Assembly: GCF_014138285.1 (NCBI RefSeq)
Contig: NZ_JACGXN010000008.1
Coordinates: 124,001-188,000 of the forward strand
Direction of reading: 5' to 3'
Length of the DNA stretch: 64,000 nt
Source of the DNA: Phyllobacterium myrsinacearum
GTDB lineage: Bacteria; Pseudomonadota; Alphaproteobacteria; Rhizobiales; Rhizobiaceae
Shown here piece after piece: positions 18,135-27,151 of this stretch. Positions within the stretch are counted from its first letter, which is position 1, and each line of letters starts with the position of its first letter. The translations under genes were made by a program, and so were the position numbers. The notes beneath the pieces were generated by a model that had not been told where the DNA came from, ran no database searches, and saw nothing but the letters and a program-made list of their open reading frames with translations.

Positions 18135-19222
18135 TAATTCTGCACATAGTCAGCGGAATTGTGTTTCTTCAGAACTTCCGAGAAACGACGTGAGAAAGCA
18201 TCGTCGGCAAGTTTCTTGCGCCGCTGGATGTCCTGCGTACTGACCATGTTCTTCTCGTGCATTTCGAGAAGATCGCCAATATGCTTCTGCGCGGCAGCGC
18301 CGACACCGGCCATGGTTTCTTCCGCTGCCGTATCAACCCGGCTGCCGAGCGTATTGATCTTGTGCGCGACATCCTGCTGAGCGGCTGTTTTCAACGAGTC
18401 TTCCAGCGCCTTGTAGAGCACGATGCGCTGTTCGGTATCGATGGAGAGCTTGTTGATCAGCGTGCTTTGGGCCGCAATCTGGTTGTTGAGCGAATCCACA
18501 AAGGTCTGAAACATGGAGGTGTAGCGCTCCAGCGTCTGGCTTTCAGCCAGAAGCTCCTGCTCCTTGGCCTGACGTTCATTGTATTCCGTTGCCAGTTTGG
18601 ACCGGTCGCCTTCCAGCGTCGCACGCGTTCCCTGGTCGGTGGATGCCGCAATCTTGTTCTCAATATCGAGCAGGAGGGGGTTAAGCTCTTCGATACGCTT
18701 CTGCGTGGCTTCGAGTGACGCTACCGTGGTCTTGCGGCGCTCAATGACATTGGCGAGGCTGGCTTCCGACGTCTTGTAGCGGGCATCGAGAACAGTCTTC
18801 TGCTCCTTCAGAATACCGACGATCCGATCAGACTTGGAAAGCAGCTCCTGCAGGTTGCCGGCCAGCGACATGTTGCGCACACGGTCGGTGCGCAGACGTT
18901 GCATCTTGTCTTTCGAGAAAACACCAACGAGCTTTTCCCAGCCTGAATAGCTCTTCATGCTTTCAAATTCAGAACCGAACACATTGGTCGCGTCTTCGAG
19001 CCCAATGATCAGATCGGCAATATTGCCTTCCATCACCTTCTGCTGGCGCAGAACGTCGTCAATGCGGGCATTTTCTATATCGAAGTCGGGATTTCCGATC
19101 TTGGCATCCGCCTTGGCGAATTTGTCGAGAACGACGCTGGACTGGTCAATCTTCGTCCGCATCTCGTTGACCATGTTACGGGTCTTTTCGATCTCGGTGT
19201 CAAAACTCTGCAAACTCGCCAT
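18134..19222 (-). CDS. Coiled-coil protein, first gene of the AAA ATPase operon
   Basis: 362 residues, almost entirely alpha-helical and charged, with heptad-like stretches at about 1-50, 125-240 and 270-350; no membrane segment. Overall size and helical bundle character recall TelA-type (toxic anion resistance) proteins, but I see no diagnostic TelA motif. Opens a five-gene operon (19222 to 12466) whose first two genes overlap. A dyad ATGCCGT-N12-ACGGCAT lies about 40-65 bases upstream and could be its operator. Confidence 0.65.
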   Translation of the reverse strand: MASLQSFDTEIEKTRNMVNEMRTKIDQSSVVLDKFAKADAKIGNPDFDIENARIDDVLRQQKVMEGNIADLIIGLEDATNVFGSEFESMKSYSGWEKLVGVFSKDKMQRLRTDRVRNMSLAGNLQELLSKSDRIVGILKEQKTVLDARYKTSEASLANVIERRKTTVASLEATQKRIEELNPLLLDIENKIAASTDQGTRATLEGDRSKLATEYNERQAKEQELLAESQTLERYTSMFQTFVDSLNNQIAAQSTLINKLSIDTEQRIVLYKALEDSLKTAAQQDVAHKINTLGSRVDTAAEETMAGVGAAAQKHIGDLLEMHEKNMVSTQDIQRRKKLADDAFSRRFSEVLKKHNSADYVQN

Positions 19223-19263
19223 TCGTGTCTCCCCTGAGTGCCCAAGATAAAATTATAAGTTAT

Positions 19264-19289
19264 ATGCCGTTTGAATATAGACACGGCAT
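19264..19289. promoter_or_regulatory. Dyad upstream of the five-gene operon
   Basis: ATGCCGT (19264-19270) and ACGGCAT (19283-19289) form a perfect 7-bp inverted repeat with an AT-rich 12-base centre, positioned between the tdk terminator and the first operon gene. Placement suits a regulator site or a promoter-proximal hairpin. Confidence 0.4.
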
Positions 19290-19295
19290 TTAACG

Positions 19296-19323
19296 AAAAA
19301 AAGCCTGTAGAAAAATGACAGGC
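19296..19323 (-). terminator. Rho-independent terminator of tdk
   Basis: On the minus strand GCCTGT/ACAGGC (19303-19323) with a 9-base loop is followed by seven T. It begins 10 bases after the tdk stop codon and separates tdk from the downstream operon. Confidence 0.85.
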
Positions 19324-19333
19324 GATATTCGCC

Positions 19334-19924
19334 CTAATGGTCTGAAGCAATCCGTCCGGTTTCTTCTTCCCAATGCTTGCGGCAAAGCGAGACATAGACC
19401 GATTTCTCGATCGAGACCTGATCGCCTTCGACAATCGCGTTCCCCGCCGAATCGTGCCGGACCACCATGGTCGCTTTCGAACCGCAATGACAGATGGTTC
19501 TGATTTCGCGCAATGTATCGGCAATCGCCAGCAATTCCGCCGAACCGGGGAAAAGCTTCCCCTGGAAGTCGGTACGAAGTCCGAAACACATCACCGGTAG
19601 ATGCAGCCGGTCGGCAACGCGTGCCAACTGCCACACTTGCTCCCTTGTGAGGAACTGCGCTTCGTCCACGAAAACACAGCTCAGCGGATTCTCACCATGG
19701 GCCGATGCAATGCGTTCGAAAAGATTGTCCTCATCGCGGTAAAGCTCGGCCGCAGCCGTCACACCAAGACGTGAAGAAATGACGCCGATGCCGTTTTCCG
19801 CATAATGCGCAGCCGTGAACATCATCGTCCGCATGCCGCGTTCCTGATAATTGTAGGATGCCTGCAGGAGCATGGTGGACTTGCCGGCGTTCATCGTCGA
19901 GTAGCTGAAATAGAGTTTTGCCAT
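19334..19924 (-). CDS. tdk: Thymidine kinase
   Basis: Phosphorylates thymidine with ATP in the salvage of pyrimidine deoxynucleosides. 196 residues, type II TK: P-loop STMNAGKST at residues 9-17, VFVDEAQFL (Walker B-like) near 88-96, and the zinc-binding cysteines in CHCGSKATMVVR with a further C near the C-terminus. Single gene with its own terminator. Confidence 0.94.
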   Translation of the reverse strand: MAKLYFSYSTMNAGKSTMLLQASYNYQERGMRTMMFTAAHYAENGIGVISSRLGVTAAAELYRDEDNLFERIASAHGENPLSCVFVDEAQFLTREQVWQLARVADRLHLPVMCFGLRTDFQGKLFPGSAELLAIADTLREIRTICHCGSKATMVVRHDSAGNAIVEGDQVSIEKSVYVSLCRKHWEEETGRIASDH

Positions 19925-20114
19925 GTTGGGGTTTAATCAGAGTTGGGCTTTGGCTTGAAGCCTTGCCGGTAAGGGAGGTGCAACTTTTGATCGAATATCA
20001 ACAACTGTCGCGAATTGACCGGATTTATGCGCGGCTATGCTTGAACCCCTTCTAAATTGGTGCTTGGTTCAGGGCCTTAACAGCCGGTAGAAAACCGGAG
20101 AGGGAGAACAATCG

Positions 20115-21056
20115 ATGAAAATGCTGACAAAACTCACGATTTCACTGGCGCTTACACTGACCGCGGGCGCTGCTTTTGCAGCGGAACCGGAAAGCTGCAA
20201 GTCCGTCCGATTCGCCGATGTGGGCTGGACGGACGTGACTGCGACAACCGCAGCGACCACTGAAGTATTGAAAGGACTGGGTTATACAACCGATATCAAG
20301 GTCCTTTCGGTGCCGGTGACCTACGCTTCACTCGGTAAGAAAGATATCGACGTTTTCCTTGGCAACTGGATGCCGACGCAAACCGCTGACATCAAGCCCT
20401 ATCTCGATAACAAGACTGTCGATGACCTTGGTCCAAACCTGACCGGTGCGAAATATACGCTTGCCGTTCCTCAGTACCTTTTTGACAAGGGCCTGAAGGA
20501 TTTCAAGGACATCGCCAAATTCAAGGACGATCTTGGCGGCAAGATTTACGGCATCGAACCTGGCAATGACGGCAATCGTCTTATTCTCGGCATGATCGAA
20601 AAGGACCAGTTCGGGCTGAAGAGCTTCGAGCTCGCAGAATCATCCGAGCAGGGAATGCTGGCGCAGGTAGCGAAACAGACCAAGAGCAAAAAGCCGATTG
20701 TCTTCCTTGGCTGGGCACCCCACCCGATGAACAACAATTTCAAGATGGCGTATCTGTCTGGCGGCGATGACGTATTCGGTCCTGACTTCGGCGGCGCCAT
20801 CATTCATACCAATGTCCGCACCGGCTATACAACGGAATGCCCGAATGTCGGGAAGTTGCTCACCAATCTCAAATTCAATCTCAAGATGGAGGGCGAGATC
20901 ATGGGTAAAATCACTGACGACGGTGAGGATGCTCCGAAGGCTGCCACCGAATGGCTGAAGGCCAACCCGGCGATTCTCGATACCTGGCTGGCCGGTGTAA
21001 CGACAATTGACGGCAAGGAAGGCATGCCAGCAGTCAAGAAAGCTCTCGGTCTTTAA
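20115..21056 (+). CDS. choX: Choline ABC transporter, periplasmic choline-binding protein
   Basis: 313 residues with a signal peptide cleaved after AAFA (about residue 22). It matches the ChoX/OpuAC-type substrate-binding fold; aromatic residues such as WTDVTATTAATTEVL and WAPHPMN are those expected in a quaternary-ammonium box. Delivers choline to ChoWV; in rhizobia choline is oxidised to glycine betaine for osmoprotection and nutrition. First gene of choXWV, followed by a GC hairpin before choW. Confidence 0.92.
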   Translation: MKMLTKLTISLALTLTAGAAFAAEPESCKSVRFADVGWTDVTATTAATTEVLKGLGYTTDIKVLSVPVTYASLGKKDIDVFLGNWMPTQTADIKPYLDNKTVDDLGPNLTGAKYTLAVPQYLFDKGLKDFKDIAKFKDDLGGKIYGIEPGNDGNRLILGMIEKDQFGLKSFELAESSEQGMLAQVAKQTKSKKPIVFLGWAPHPMNNNFKMAYLSGGDDVFGPDFGGAIIHTNVRTGYTTECPNVGKLLTNLKFNLKMEGEIMGKITDDGEDAPKAATEWLKANPAILDTWLAGVTTIDGKEGMPAVKKALGL

Positions 21057-21072
21057 AAGACCCGCCGACAAT

Positions 21073-21098
21073 ACCGCCCGACGCATCAGCCGGGCGGT
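21073..21098 (+). terminator. Intercistronic hairpin between choX and choW
   Basis: ACCGCCCG/CGGGCGGT is a perfect 8-bp stem followed by CCTTTCGTTT, 17 bases after choX. A leaky terminator or 3' stabiliser at this spot would make the binding protein more abundant than the permease and ATPase. Confidence 0.65.
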
Positions 21099-21137
21099 CC
21101 TTTCGTTTGATACTGCAACCGACAGAGGAATTTTCGC

Positions 21138-21980
21138 TTGGACTGGCTGACACAAGACAAGATTCCGGTAGGCAAGACGGCGAAGGCCGTCGTCGACTGG
21201 CTCACGAACAATTTCGCCGGGTTTTTCGACGGGCTCGCCTATGTCATGCAGTCGTTCATCGACGGACTGATGTTCATCCTGAAATACCCGCACCCCTTGA
21301 TCATGGTGGCTATATTTTCGGCCATAGCCTATGCGCTGCGCCGGTCGATCGCCGTCACGCTGCTGACACTGCTGGGGTTCCTGTTCATACTCAATCAGGG
21401 CTACTGGAAGGAAACAATGGAGACGCTGACGCTGGTGCTCTCCTCCTGCATCCTGTGCATGGGCATCGGTGTTCCCGTCGGCATCATTGCCGCGCATCGT
21501 CCGAAATTCTATTCCGCCATACGGCCCGTGCTTGATCTGATGCAGACGTTGCCGACCTTCGTCTATCTCATTCCGGCCATTGTCTTCTTCGGCATCGGCA
21601 TGGTTCCAGGCCTGATCGCCACGGCCATCTTTGTTCTCCCAGCCCCGATCCGGCTGACGCATCTCGGCGTGTCGTCCACCCCCCAGCACCTTGTCGAGGC
21701 GGGCGAAGCATTCGGTGCATCATCGAGCCAGCTTCTGTGGAAGATCGAACTGCCCTATGCCATGCCGCAAATTCTGGCGGGCCTTACCCAAACCATCATG
21801 CTGTCCCTCTCCATGGTGGTCATCGCTGCGCTTGTCGGGGCTGACGGGCTCGGTGTTCCGGTTGTGCGTGCACTCAACTCGGTCAACACTGCGCTGGGTT
21901 TCGAGGCGGGACTTGTCATCGTGGTTGTTGCCATCGTGCTTGACCGTATCTTCCGTCCCGGCAAGGAGCCAGGTGAATGA
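21138..21980 (+). CDS. choW: Choline ABC transporter permease
   Basis: 280 residues with an N-terminal amphipathic stretch, then about six membrane helices and the permease EAA-like loop (EAGEAFGASSSQLLWKIELPYAMPQILAG). It starts at TTG (21138), with AGAGGAA seven bases upstream; no ATG fits the family N-terminus. Its stop overlaps the choV start by four bases (ATGA). Confidence 0.92.
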   Translation: MDWLTQDKIPVGKTAKAVVDWLTNNFAGFFDGLAYVMQSFIDGLMFILKYPHPLIMVAIFSAIAYALRRSIAVTLLTLLGFLFILNQGYWKETMETLTLVLSSCILCMGIGVPVGIIAAHRPKFYSAIRPVLDLMQTLPTFVYLIPAIVFFGIGMVPGLIATAIFVLPAPIRLTHLGVSSTPQHLVEAGEAFGASSSQLLWKIELPYAMPQILAGLTQTIMLSLSMVVIAALVGADGLGVPVVRALNSVNTALGFEAGLVIVVVAIVLDRIFRPGKEPGE

Positions 21981-23023
21981 CCGCGATCACACTTGAAAAC
22001 GTTTGTATTATCTTCGGCAAGAAGACCGATGGAGCATTGGCGCTTGCCGACCAGGGTAAAAGCCGCTCCGACATTCAGGCGGAAACAGGCCATGTCCTCG
22101 GCGTCCATAATTGCTCGATCACCATTGCCGAAGGTGAAATCCTCGTGCTGATGGGCTTGTCCGGTTCGGGTAAATCCACGCTTCTGCGCGCCATCAATCG
22201 CCTCAATCCGATTTCGCGCGGGTCGGTTGTCGTGCATCACGGCGGGCGCTCCGTCGATGTCGGCAAGGCCGACAAGAACACGCTGCGCGATCTTCGCAAA
22301 CACCTTGTCTCCATGGTGTTCCAGCAGTTCGGACTTTTGCCCTGGCGCACAGTTGAAGAGAATGTCGGCTTCGGTCTCGAACTGTCAGGCGTTTCCAAGG
22401 AAGATCGGGCGGAAGCGGTCACGCAGCAATTGGCGCTGGTCAACCTCAAGGACTGGGCCAAGCGCAAGGTCGGTGAACTCTCGGGTGGCATGCAGCAGCG
22501 CGTCGGCCTTGCCCGCGCCTTTGCCACCGGCGCACCGATCCTGCTCATGGATGAGCCCTTCTCGGCCCTTGACCCGCTCATCCGCACCCGACTGCAGGAC
22601 GAATTGCTCAGCCTGCAGGAAAGATTGAAGAAGACCATCGTTTTCGTCAGCCACGATCTTGATGAAGCTATGAAGATCGGCAATCGCATTGCCATCATGG
22701 AAGGGGGCCGCATCATCCAGTGCGGTACGGCACAGGACATCCTGCTCAACCCGGCCAATGACTATGTCGCCGATTTCGTCGCCAACATGAATCCGTTGGG
22801 TGTGCTGACCGCCGGCGACATCATGGTGCCGCTCGACCGCAGCCGATCCGCCGCCAACCGCCCCTTTGCGGCAACGGCACGGCTGGACACTCCCGTGCGT
22901 CAGGTCATGCAGGCAGTATCAAAGAATGGCGGTGATGTCGGCATTGTCGAGAACGGAGCCATTCTGGGCATGATCTCCGCCGACGACATTGTGCGCGGGC
23001 TGCTGAAGCATCAGAGAAATTAG
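21977..23023 (+). CDS. choV: Choline ABC transporter ATP-binding protein
   Basis: 348 residues. Walker A GLSGSGKST at 60-68, signature LSGGMQQRVGLARA, Walker B ILLMDEPFSALDP, and a C-terminal extension of about 90 residues resembling the CBS-type tail of ProV/OpuAA ATPases (ends with a typical single CBS-like MISADDIVRGL). It is coupled to choW through an ATGA overlap. Confidence 0.93.
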   Translation: MTAITLENVCIIFGKKTDGALALADQGKSRSDIQAETGHVLGVHNCSITIAEGEILVLMGLSGSGKSTLLRAINRLNPISRGSVVVHHGGRSVDVGKADKNTLRDLRKHLVSMVFQQFGLLPWRTVEENVGFGLELSGVSKEDRAEAVTQQLALVNLKDWAKRKVGELSGGMQQRVGLARAFATGAPILLMDEPFSALDPLIRTRLQDELLSLQERLKKTIVFVSHDLDEAMKIGNRIAIMEGGRIIQCGTAQDILLNPANDYVADFVANMNPLGVLTAGDIMVPLDRSRSAANRPFAATARLDTPVRQVMQAVSKNGGDVGIVENGAILGMISADDIVRGLLKHQRN

Positions 23024-23041
23024 ACGGCTGCGGCGCAGATA

Positions 23042-23311
23042 TTATTTGTCGCCGCCGTCCTCATCCTCGTCATCGCCGGCCTTGTTGGCCGGTTGCCAGG
23101 CATTCGGTGTGACTTTTTTCTGCGTGTTTGAATCGGTAAAGATCCACCAGCCAGCATCTGTTTCGTCCCACTGACCGCCTGTTGCCTTCAGGCGATCCAG
23201 CGAACGGTATTGCGCCAGAGATTCGTTTTCCTGCCCGTCCTCATCTTTCCAGAAGACCTGGATCTTGCTGCCGTCTTTCGGCGCCGTTGCAATTGGCTGA
23301 CGTCCGCTCAT
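23042..23311 (-). CDS. Small acidic hypothetical protein
   Basis: 89 residues with a strong AGGAGG ribosome site seven bases before the ATG. The N-terminus (QPIATAPKDGSKIQVFW) and the WW-containing motif near residue 55 look like a small beta domain of the kind found in phage-related DUF551-like proteins; the C-terminal tail is Asp/Glu-rich. Function unknown. Convergent with choV; 18 bases separate the stops. Confidence 0.65.
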   Translation of the reverse strand: MSGRQPIATAPKDGSKIQVFWKDEDGQENESLAQYRSLDRLKATGGQWDETDAGWWIFTDSNTQKKVTPNAWQPANKAGDDEDEDGGDK

Positions 23312-23347
23312 AACAGTTCCTCCTGCAAAATCGTGCTGTTCGTGGTT

Positions 23348-23464
23348 CGTGGTTCGACAGGTTCACCATGAGGGACAGTGGTGCTGCAAAGCTAATCCGA
23401 GACGTCTCAGAATATAGCTCCCTGCAATCCTCACTCTCCCTCATGGTGAGCCTGTCGAACCACG
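23348..23464. repeat. 117-bp palindromic repeat, copy 1
   Basis: Terminal inverted repeats of about 28 bp (CGTGGTTCGACAGGTTCACC ... ending GTCGAACCACG) flank a unique core. The same 117-bp element, in the same orientation and of equal length, occurs at 48296-48412, and a shorter variant at 46905-46990. It sits just downstream of dppF and upstream of the small acidic protein gene. Confidence 0.85.
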
Positions 23465-23478
23465 CACCGTTTGGAAAA

Positions 23479-24312
23479 TCAAGCGGCAGCTTTTTTCTTC
23501 TCCAGTCGAGCCTTGATGCTGGCAACATCGGATTTCGGAGTCGCTGCAAACAGCGTCTTGGTGTAGCTGTGCTGCGGGTTGGAAAACACCTCGTCGCGCG
23601 TGCCGTATTCAACCACTTCGCCATAATACATCACCATCACCTCATCGGCGATGTAGCGCACGACCGACAGGTCATGGCTGATGAAGACATAGGTCAGGTT
23701 GAATTCATCCTGCAGGTCAGCCAGCAGGTTGAGCACTTGCGCCTGCACCGAAAGATCGAGCGCCGATACCGGTTCGTCCAGAACGAGCAGGCTGGGGCTC
23801 ATCATCAATGCACGGGCAATGGCAATGCGCTGACGCTGGCCGCCGGAGAACATATGCGGGTACCGGTTATAATGTTCCGGGCCAAGTCCGACTTTCACCA
23901 GCATCTGCATGGCGAGATCGCGCCGCTCGGCAGCTGTCTTGTTGGTATTGAGCAGCAAAGGCTCACCCAAAACTTCGCCGATCTTCTGGCGAGGGTTCAG
24001 CGATCCATAGGGGTTCTGGAAAATGATCTGCACCTTTCGGCGCATTTCGGGCGTGACCCGATCCTTGGCAATATTGATGGGCTTGCCATCAATAAGCAGC
24101 TCTCCTTCTGACTGGGGATCAATCAGGGTAAGGATGCGGCCCAACGTCGACTTTCCGCAACCGCTCTCGCCAACGATGGCAAGGGTCTTGCCCTTCTCCA
24201 GCGTGAAACTGACGCCCTTGACCGCACGCACCGTCTTTGGCTTGCCGAACAAGCCTCCGCTGACGTGGTAGTCACGGACAATATTGCGTCCTTCAAGAAC
24301 GATCTCGCTCAT
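23479..24312 (-). CDS. dppF: Peptide ABC transporter ATP-binding protein (DppF-like)
   Basis: 277 residues. Walker A GESGCGKST, signature FSGGQRQRIAIARA and Walker B LLVLDEPVSALD are all present. With DppD it should form the ATPase heterodimer of a dipeptide/oligopeptide importer. Last gene of the operon; its start overlaps the dppD stop by four bases. Confidence 0.9.
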   Translation of the reverse strand: MSEIVLEGRNIVRDYHVSGGLFGKPKTVRAVKGVSFTLEKGKTLAIVGESGCGKSTLGRILTLIDPQSEGELLIDGKPINIAKDRVTPEMRRKVQIIFQNPYGSLNPRQKIGEVLGEPLLLNTNKTAAERRDLAMQMLVKVGLGPEHYNRYPHMFSGGQRQRIAIARALMMSPSLLVLDEPVSALDLSVQAQVLNLLADLQDEFNLTYVFISHDLSVVRYIADEVMVMYYGEVVEYGTRDEVFSNPQHSYTKTLFAATPKSDVASIKARLEKKKAAA

Positions 24313-25163
24313 GATGCTGCTCCTGCATTGGCGGCTTCGTTCTTCATGAAATCCGCCACGGTTGACAGGCGGTCACCCGTTGCATTTTCCGGCAAGGCAG
24401 ACAGAAGGGCACGCGTATAGGGACTCTTGGGCGATTCAAACAGAGTGAGCACGTCGGCCTCCTCCATCTTGCGGCCCTTGTACTGGACGATCACTCGGTC
24501 CGCCGTTTCAGCGACCACGCCCATATCGTGGGTGATCATGATCAGCCCCATGCCATGCTTGGCCTGCAAGCCGACCAGCAGATCAAGGATCTGCTTCTGG
24601 ATCGTCACGTCAAGTGCCGTCGTCGGCTCGTCGGCGATCAGCAGTTTCGGATTGCACGCAATCGCGATGGCAATCATCACGCGCTGGCATTGACCGCCGG
24701 ACATTTGGTGCGGGAACGAACTCAGACGCTCTTCCGGTGTGGGGATACCGACCTGCTGCAGCAGCTCGATCGCCCGCTTGCGCCGGGCCTTGCCATCCAT
24801 TTTCATATGGAAACGCAAAACTTCTTCCAACTGGAAGCCAACGGTGAAGCACGGATTGAGGCTTGCCATGGGTTCCTGAAAGATCATCGCCACATCGCGG
24901 CCAACGATTTCCCGGCGCTGTTTGGTTGTCATGGTCAGCATGTCATGGCCATTGAAGACCATCTTATCGGCCGTCACGGTGGCCGTCTTCGGCAACAGTC
25001 CCATGACAGCGAGCATGGCGACCGACTTGCCGGAACCGGACTCGCCGACGATAGCCAGCACTTCACGTGCATCGACGTGCAGATCAATGCCCTGTACCGC
25101 CATGAACTGGCCGGAACTCGTGTCAAACCCAACCGAGAGATTCTTGATTTCAAGCAACGCCAT
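24309..25163 (-). CDS. dppD: Peptide ABC transporter ATP-binding protein (DppD-like)
   Basis: 284 residues. Walker [10 protein letters not shown], signature [14 protein letters not shown] and Walker [13 protein letters not shown] are present. Begins 4 bases after dppC and overlaps dppF. The C-terminus is shorter than in proteins with the full oligopeptide-transporter iron-sulfur tail. Confidence 0.9.
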   Translation of the reverse strand: MALLEIKNLSVGFDTSSGQFMAVQGIDLHVDAREVLAIVGESGSGKSVAMLAVMGLLPKTATVTADKMVFNGHDMLTMTTKQRREIVGRDVAMIFQEPMASLNPCFTVGFQLEEVLRFHMKMDGKARRKRAIELLQQVGIPTPEERLSSFPHQMSGGQCQRVMIAIAIACNPKLLIADEPTTALDVTIQKQILDLLVGLQAKHGMGLIMITHDMGVVAETADRVIVQYKGRKMEEADVLTLFESPKSPYTRALLSALPENATGDRLSTVADFMKNEAANAGAAS

Positions 25164-25167
25164 GATC

Positions 25168-26085
25168 TCAGCTCCTCTTCAGTTTGGGATCGAGGGCATC
25201 GCGCAGACCATCACCAACAAGGTTGATCGCAAGCACGGTGATCAGAATCGCAAGACCGGGGAAAGTAACAACCCACCAGGCACGCAGGATGAATTCACGT
25301 GCCTCTGCCAGCATCGTGCCCCATTCCGGTGTTGGCGGCTGTGCACCCATGCCGAGGAAACCCAGAGCCGCAGCTTCAAGAATCGCATTCGAGAAGGACA
25401 GTGTTCCCTGCACGATCAGCGGTGCCAGACAATTCGGCAGAATTGTCTTGAACATCAGGCGTATATGGCCAGCGCCGGCAAGCTTGGCTGCAATCACGTA
25501 CTCACGGTTCTTTTCGCTCATGACAGCTGCACGCGTCAGACGCGCAAAGTGCGGTTGCAGAACCAGCGCGATTGCAATCATGGCGTTGAACAGGCCCGGT
25601 CCGAGAATTGCAACAAGCACCAGCGCCAGAAGCAGTGGTGGAAAGGCAAGGATAATGTCCATGATGCGCATGATCAGCGCATCGACCCATCCACGGAAAT
25701 AACCGGCGAGAACGCCCAGGATCACGCCCGTCACCATCGAGATGGCGACGACGATCAAACCGATGAACAGGGAAAAGCGCGCGCCATAGATCAGACGCGA
25801 CAGGAGATCGCGGCCAACGGCATCTGTACCCAGCAGGAATGACGAATTACCGCCTTCCTGCCATGCGGGTGGCGTCAGCAGTGCTTCACGATATTGCTCA
25901 TAGGGCGCATGCGGGGCGATGAACGGTCCAAAGACTGCAACCAGCAATAGAAAGAGCAAAACAACAAAGCCGACCACAGCGCCCTTATTAACGCTGAAAT
26001 AGAACCAGAATTCCGTGAACCGGCTCATGCGACCCTCTTTCGGGGCGACAGCAAGCGGTACGGGAGGGGAAACTTCGTTAGTCAC
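25168..26085 (-). CDS. dppC: Peptide ABC transporter permease (DppC-like)
   Basis: 305 residues: a cytoplasmic N-terminus, one helix at about 32-55, then the five-helix permease domain with the EAA loop near residues 210-235 (EAAALGFLGMGAQPPTPEWG follows it). Pairs with DppB. It begins 6 bases after the dppB stop. Confidence 0.9.
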   Translation of the reverse strand: MTNEVSPPVPLAVAPKEGRMSRFTEFWFYFSVNKGAVVGFVVLLFLLLVAVFGPFIAPHAPYEQYREALLTPPAWQEGGNSSFLLGTDAVGRDLLSRLIYGARFSLFIGLIVVAISMVTGVILGVLAGYFRGWVDALIMRIMDIILAFPPLLLALVLVAILGPGLFNAMIAIALVLQPHFARLTRAAVMSEKNREYVIAAKLAGAGHIRLMFKTILPNCLAPLIVQGTLSFSNAILEAAALGFLGMGAQPPTPEWGTMLAEAREFILRAWWVVTFPGLAILITVLAINLVGDGLRDALDPKLKRS

Positions 26086-26091
26086 AGTTCC

Positions 26092-27099
26092 TCACTTTAC
26101 GCGGATACGCGGGTTGACGACCGCATAGAGCAGATCGACAATCAAATTGACGGTCATGACGATCAGCGCGACCAGCATAAGGCCACCCTGAACGACGACG
26201 TAATCGCGCTTTGCGATAGCATCGATCATCCATTTGCCGATGCCCGGCCAGGAGAAGATCGTCTCCGTCAGGATAGCACCTGCCATCAGCAGGCCCATCT
26301 GCAGACCGATCGTCGTAATGACGGGGATCATGGCATTACGCAGGGCATGAATACCGATGACGCGCTTCGGAGCGAGACCCTTGGCACGCGCCGTACGAAC
26401 ATAATCCTCTCCCAGCACTTCAAGCATGGCCGAGCGCGTTTGCCGGGCAATAACCGCCAGCGGAATTGTTCCCAGCACGATCGTTGGCAGAATGAGATGC
26501 GAGAATGCGGACTTGAATGCGCCCTTGGGGCCGGAAATAAGGCTGTCGATCAGCATGAAACCGGTCGTAGGCTTGAAGAAATAGATCAGATCCATTCGGC
26601 CCGAAACGGGTGTCCAATGCAGGATACCCGCAAACAGGATGATAAGCAGGATACCCCACCAGAAAATCGGCATGGAATAGCCGACCAGTGCAATGCCCAT
26701 GCTCAGCTGGTCAAAGATCGAACCGCGCTTGACGGCTGCAAAAATACCAGCGGGAATGCCGATGATAATGGCAAACAGCATGGCGCAGATACTCAGTTCA
26801 AGCGTCGCAGGGAAGAGAGCCAGAAAGTCGGCAAGGACCGCGCGTTTGCTGGCGATCGACGTGCCGAAATCCCCATGAAAGATATTCCAGAGGAACGAGA
26901 AATACTGCTCCCAGATCGGCCTGTTGAAGCCAAACTGTTCCATGAGCAGCTGGTGACGCTCCGGCGTCATGCCGCGCTCGCCTGCAAGCGCAATAACGGG
27001 ATCGCCGGGAAGCAGGCGAATGAAGATAAAAGCCACAAAGCTGATGCCGATAAAAGTCGGGATCAGCAGCAGCACTCGTGAAGCGATGTATCGGAACAT
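26092..27099 (-). CDS. dppB: Peptide ABC transporter permease (DppB-like)
   Basis: 335 residues, six membrane helices, typical N-terminus of DppB/OppB permeases (RIASRVLLLIPTFIGISFVAF region) and the EAA loop around YVRTARAKGL. Second gene of the operon, after a strong hairpin that separates it from dppA. Confidence 0.9.
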   Translation of the reverse strand: MFRYIASRVLLLIPTFIGISFVAFIFIRLLPGDPVIALAGERGMTPERHQLLMEQFGFNRPIWEQYFSFLWNIFHGDFGTSIASKRAVLADFLALFPATLELSICAMLFAIIIGIPAGIFAAVKRGSIFDQLSMGIALVGYSMPIFWWGILLIILFAGILHWTPVSGRMDLIYFFKPTTGFMLIDSLISGPKGAFKSAFSHLILPTIVLGTIPLAVIARQTRSAMLEVLGEDYVRTARAKGLAPKRVIGIHALRNAMIPVITTIGLQMGLLMAGAILTETIFSWPGIGKWMIDAIAKRDYVVVQGGLMLVALIVMTVNLIVDLLYAVVNPRIRVK

Positions 27100-27110
27100 G
27101 GTAACCTAAT

Positions 27111-27141
27111 AAAAAGCGGTACCGGCTGAAGCCGGTACCGC
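27111..27141 (-). terminator. Intercistronic terminator-like hairpin after dppA
   Basis: GCGGTACCGGCT/AGCCGGTACCGC is a perfect 12-bp stem with a two-base centre followed on the minus strand by TTTTTATT. It lies 10 bases after the dppA stop and should terminate part of the transcription, giving excess binding protein. Confidence 0.85.
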
Positions 27142-27151
27142 GAGGAGTGAA

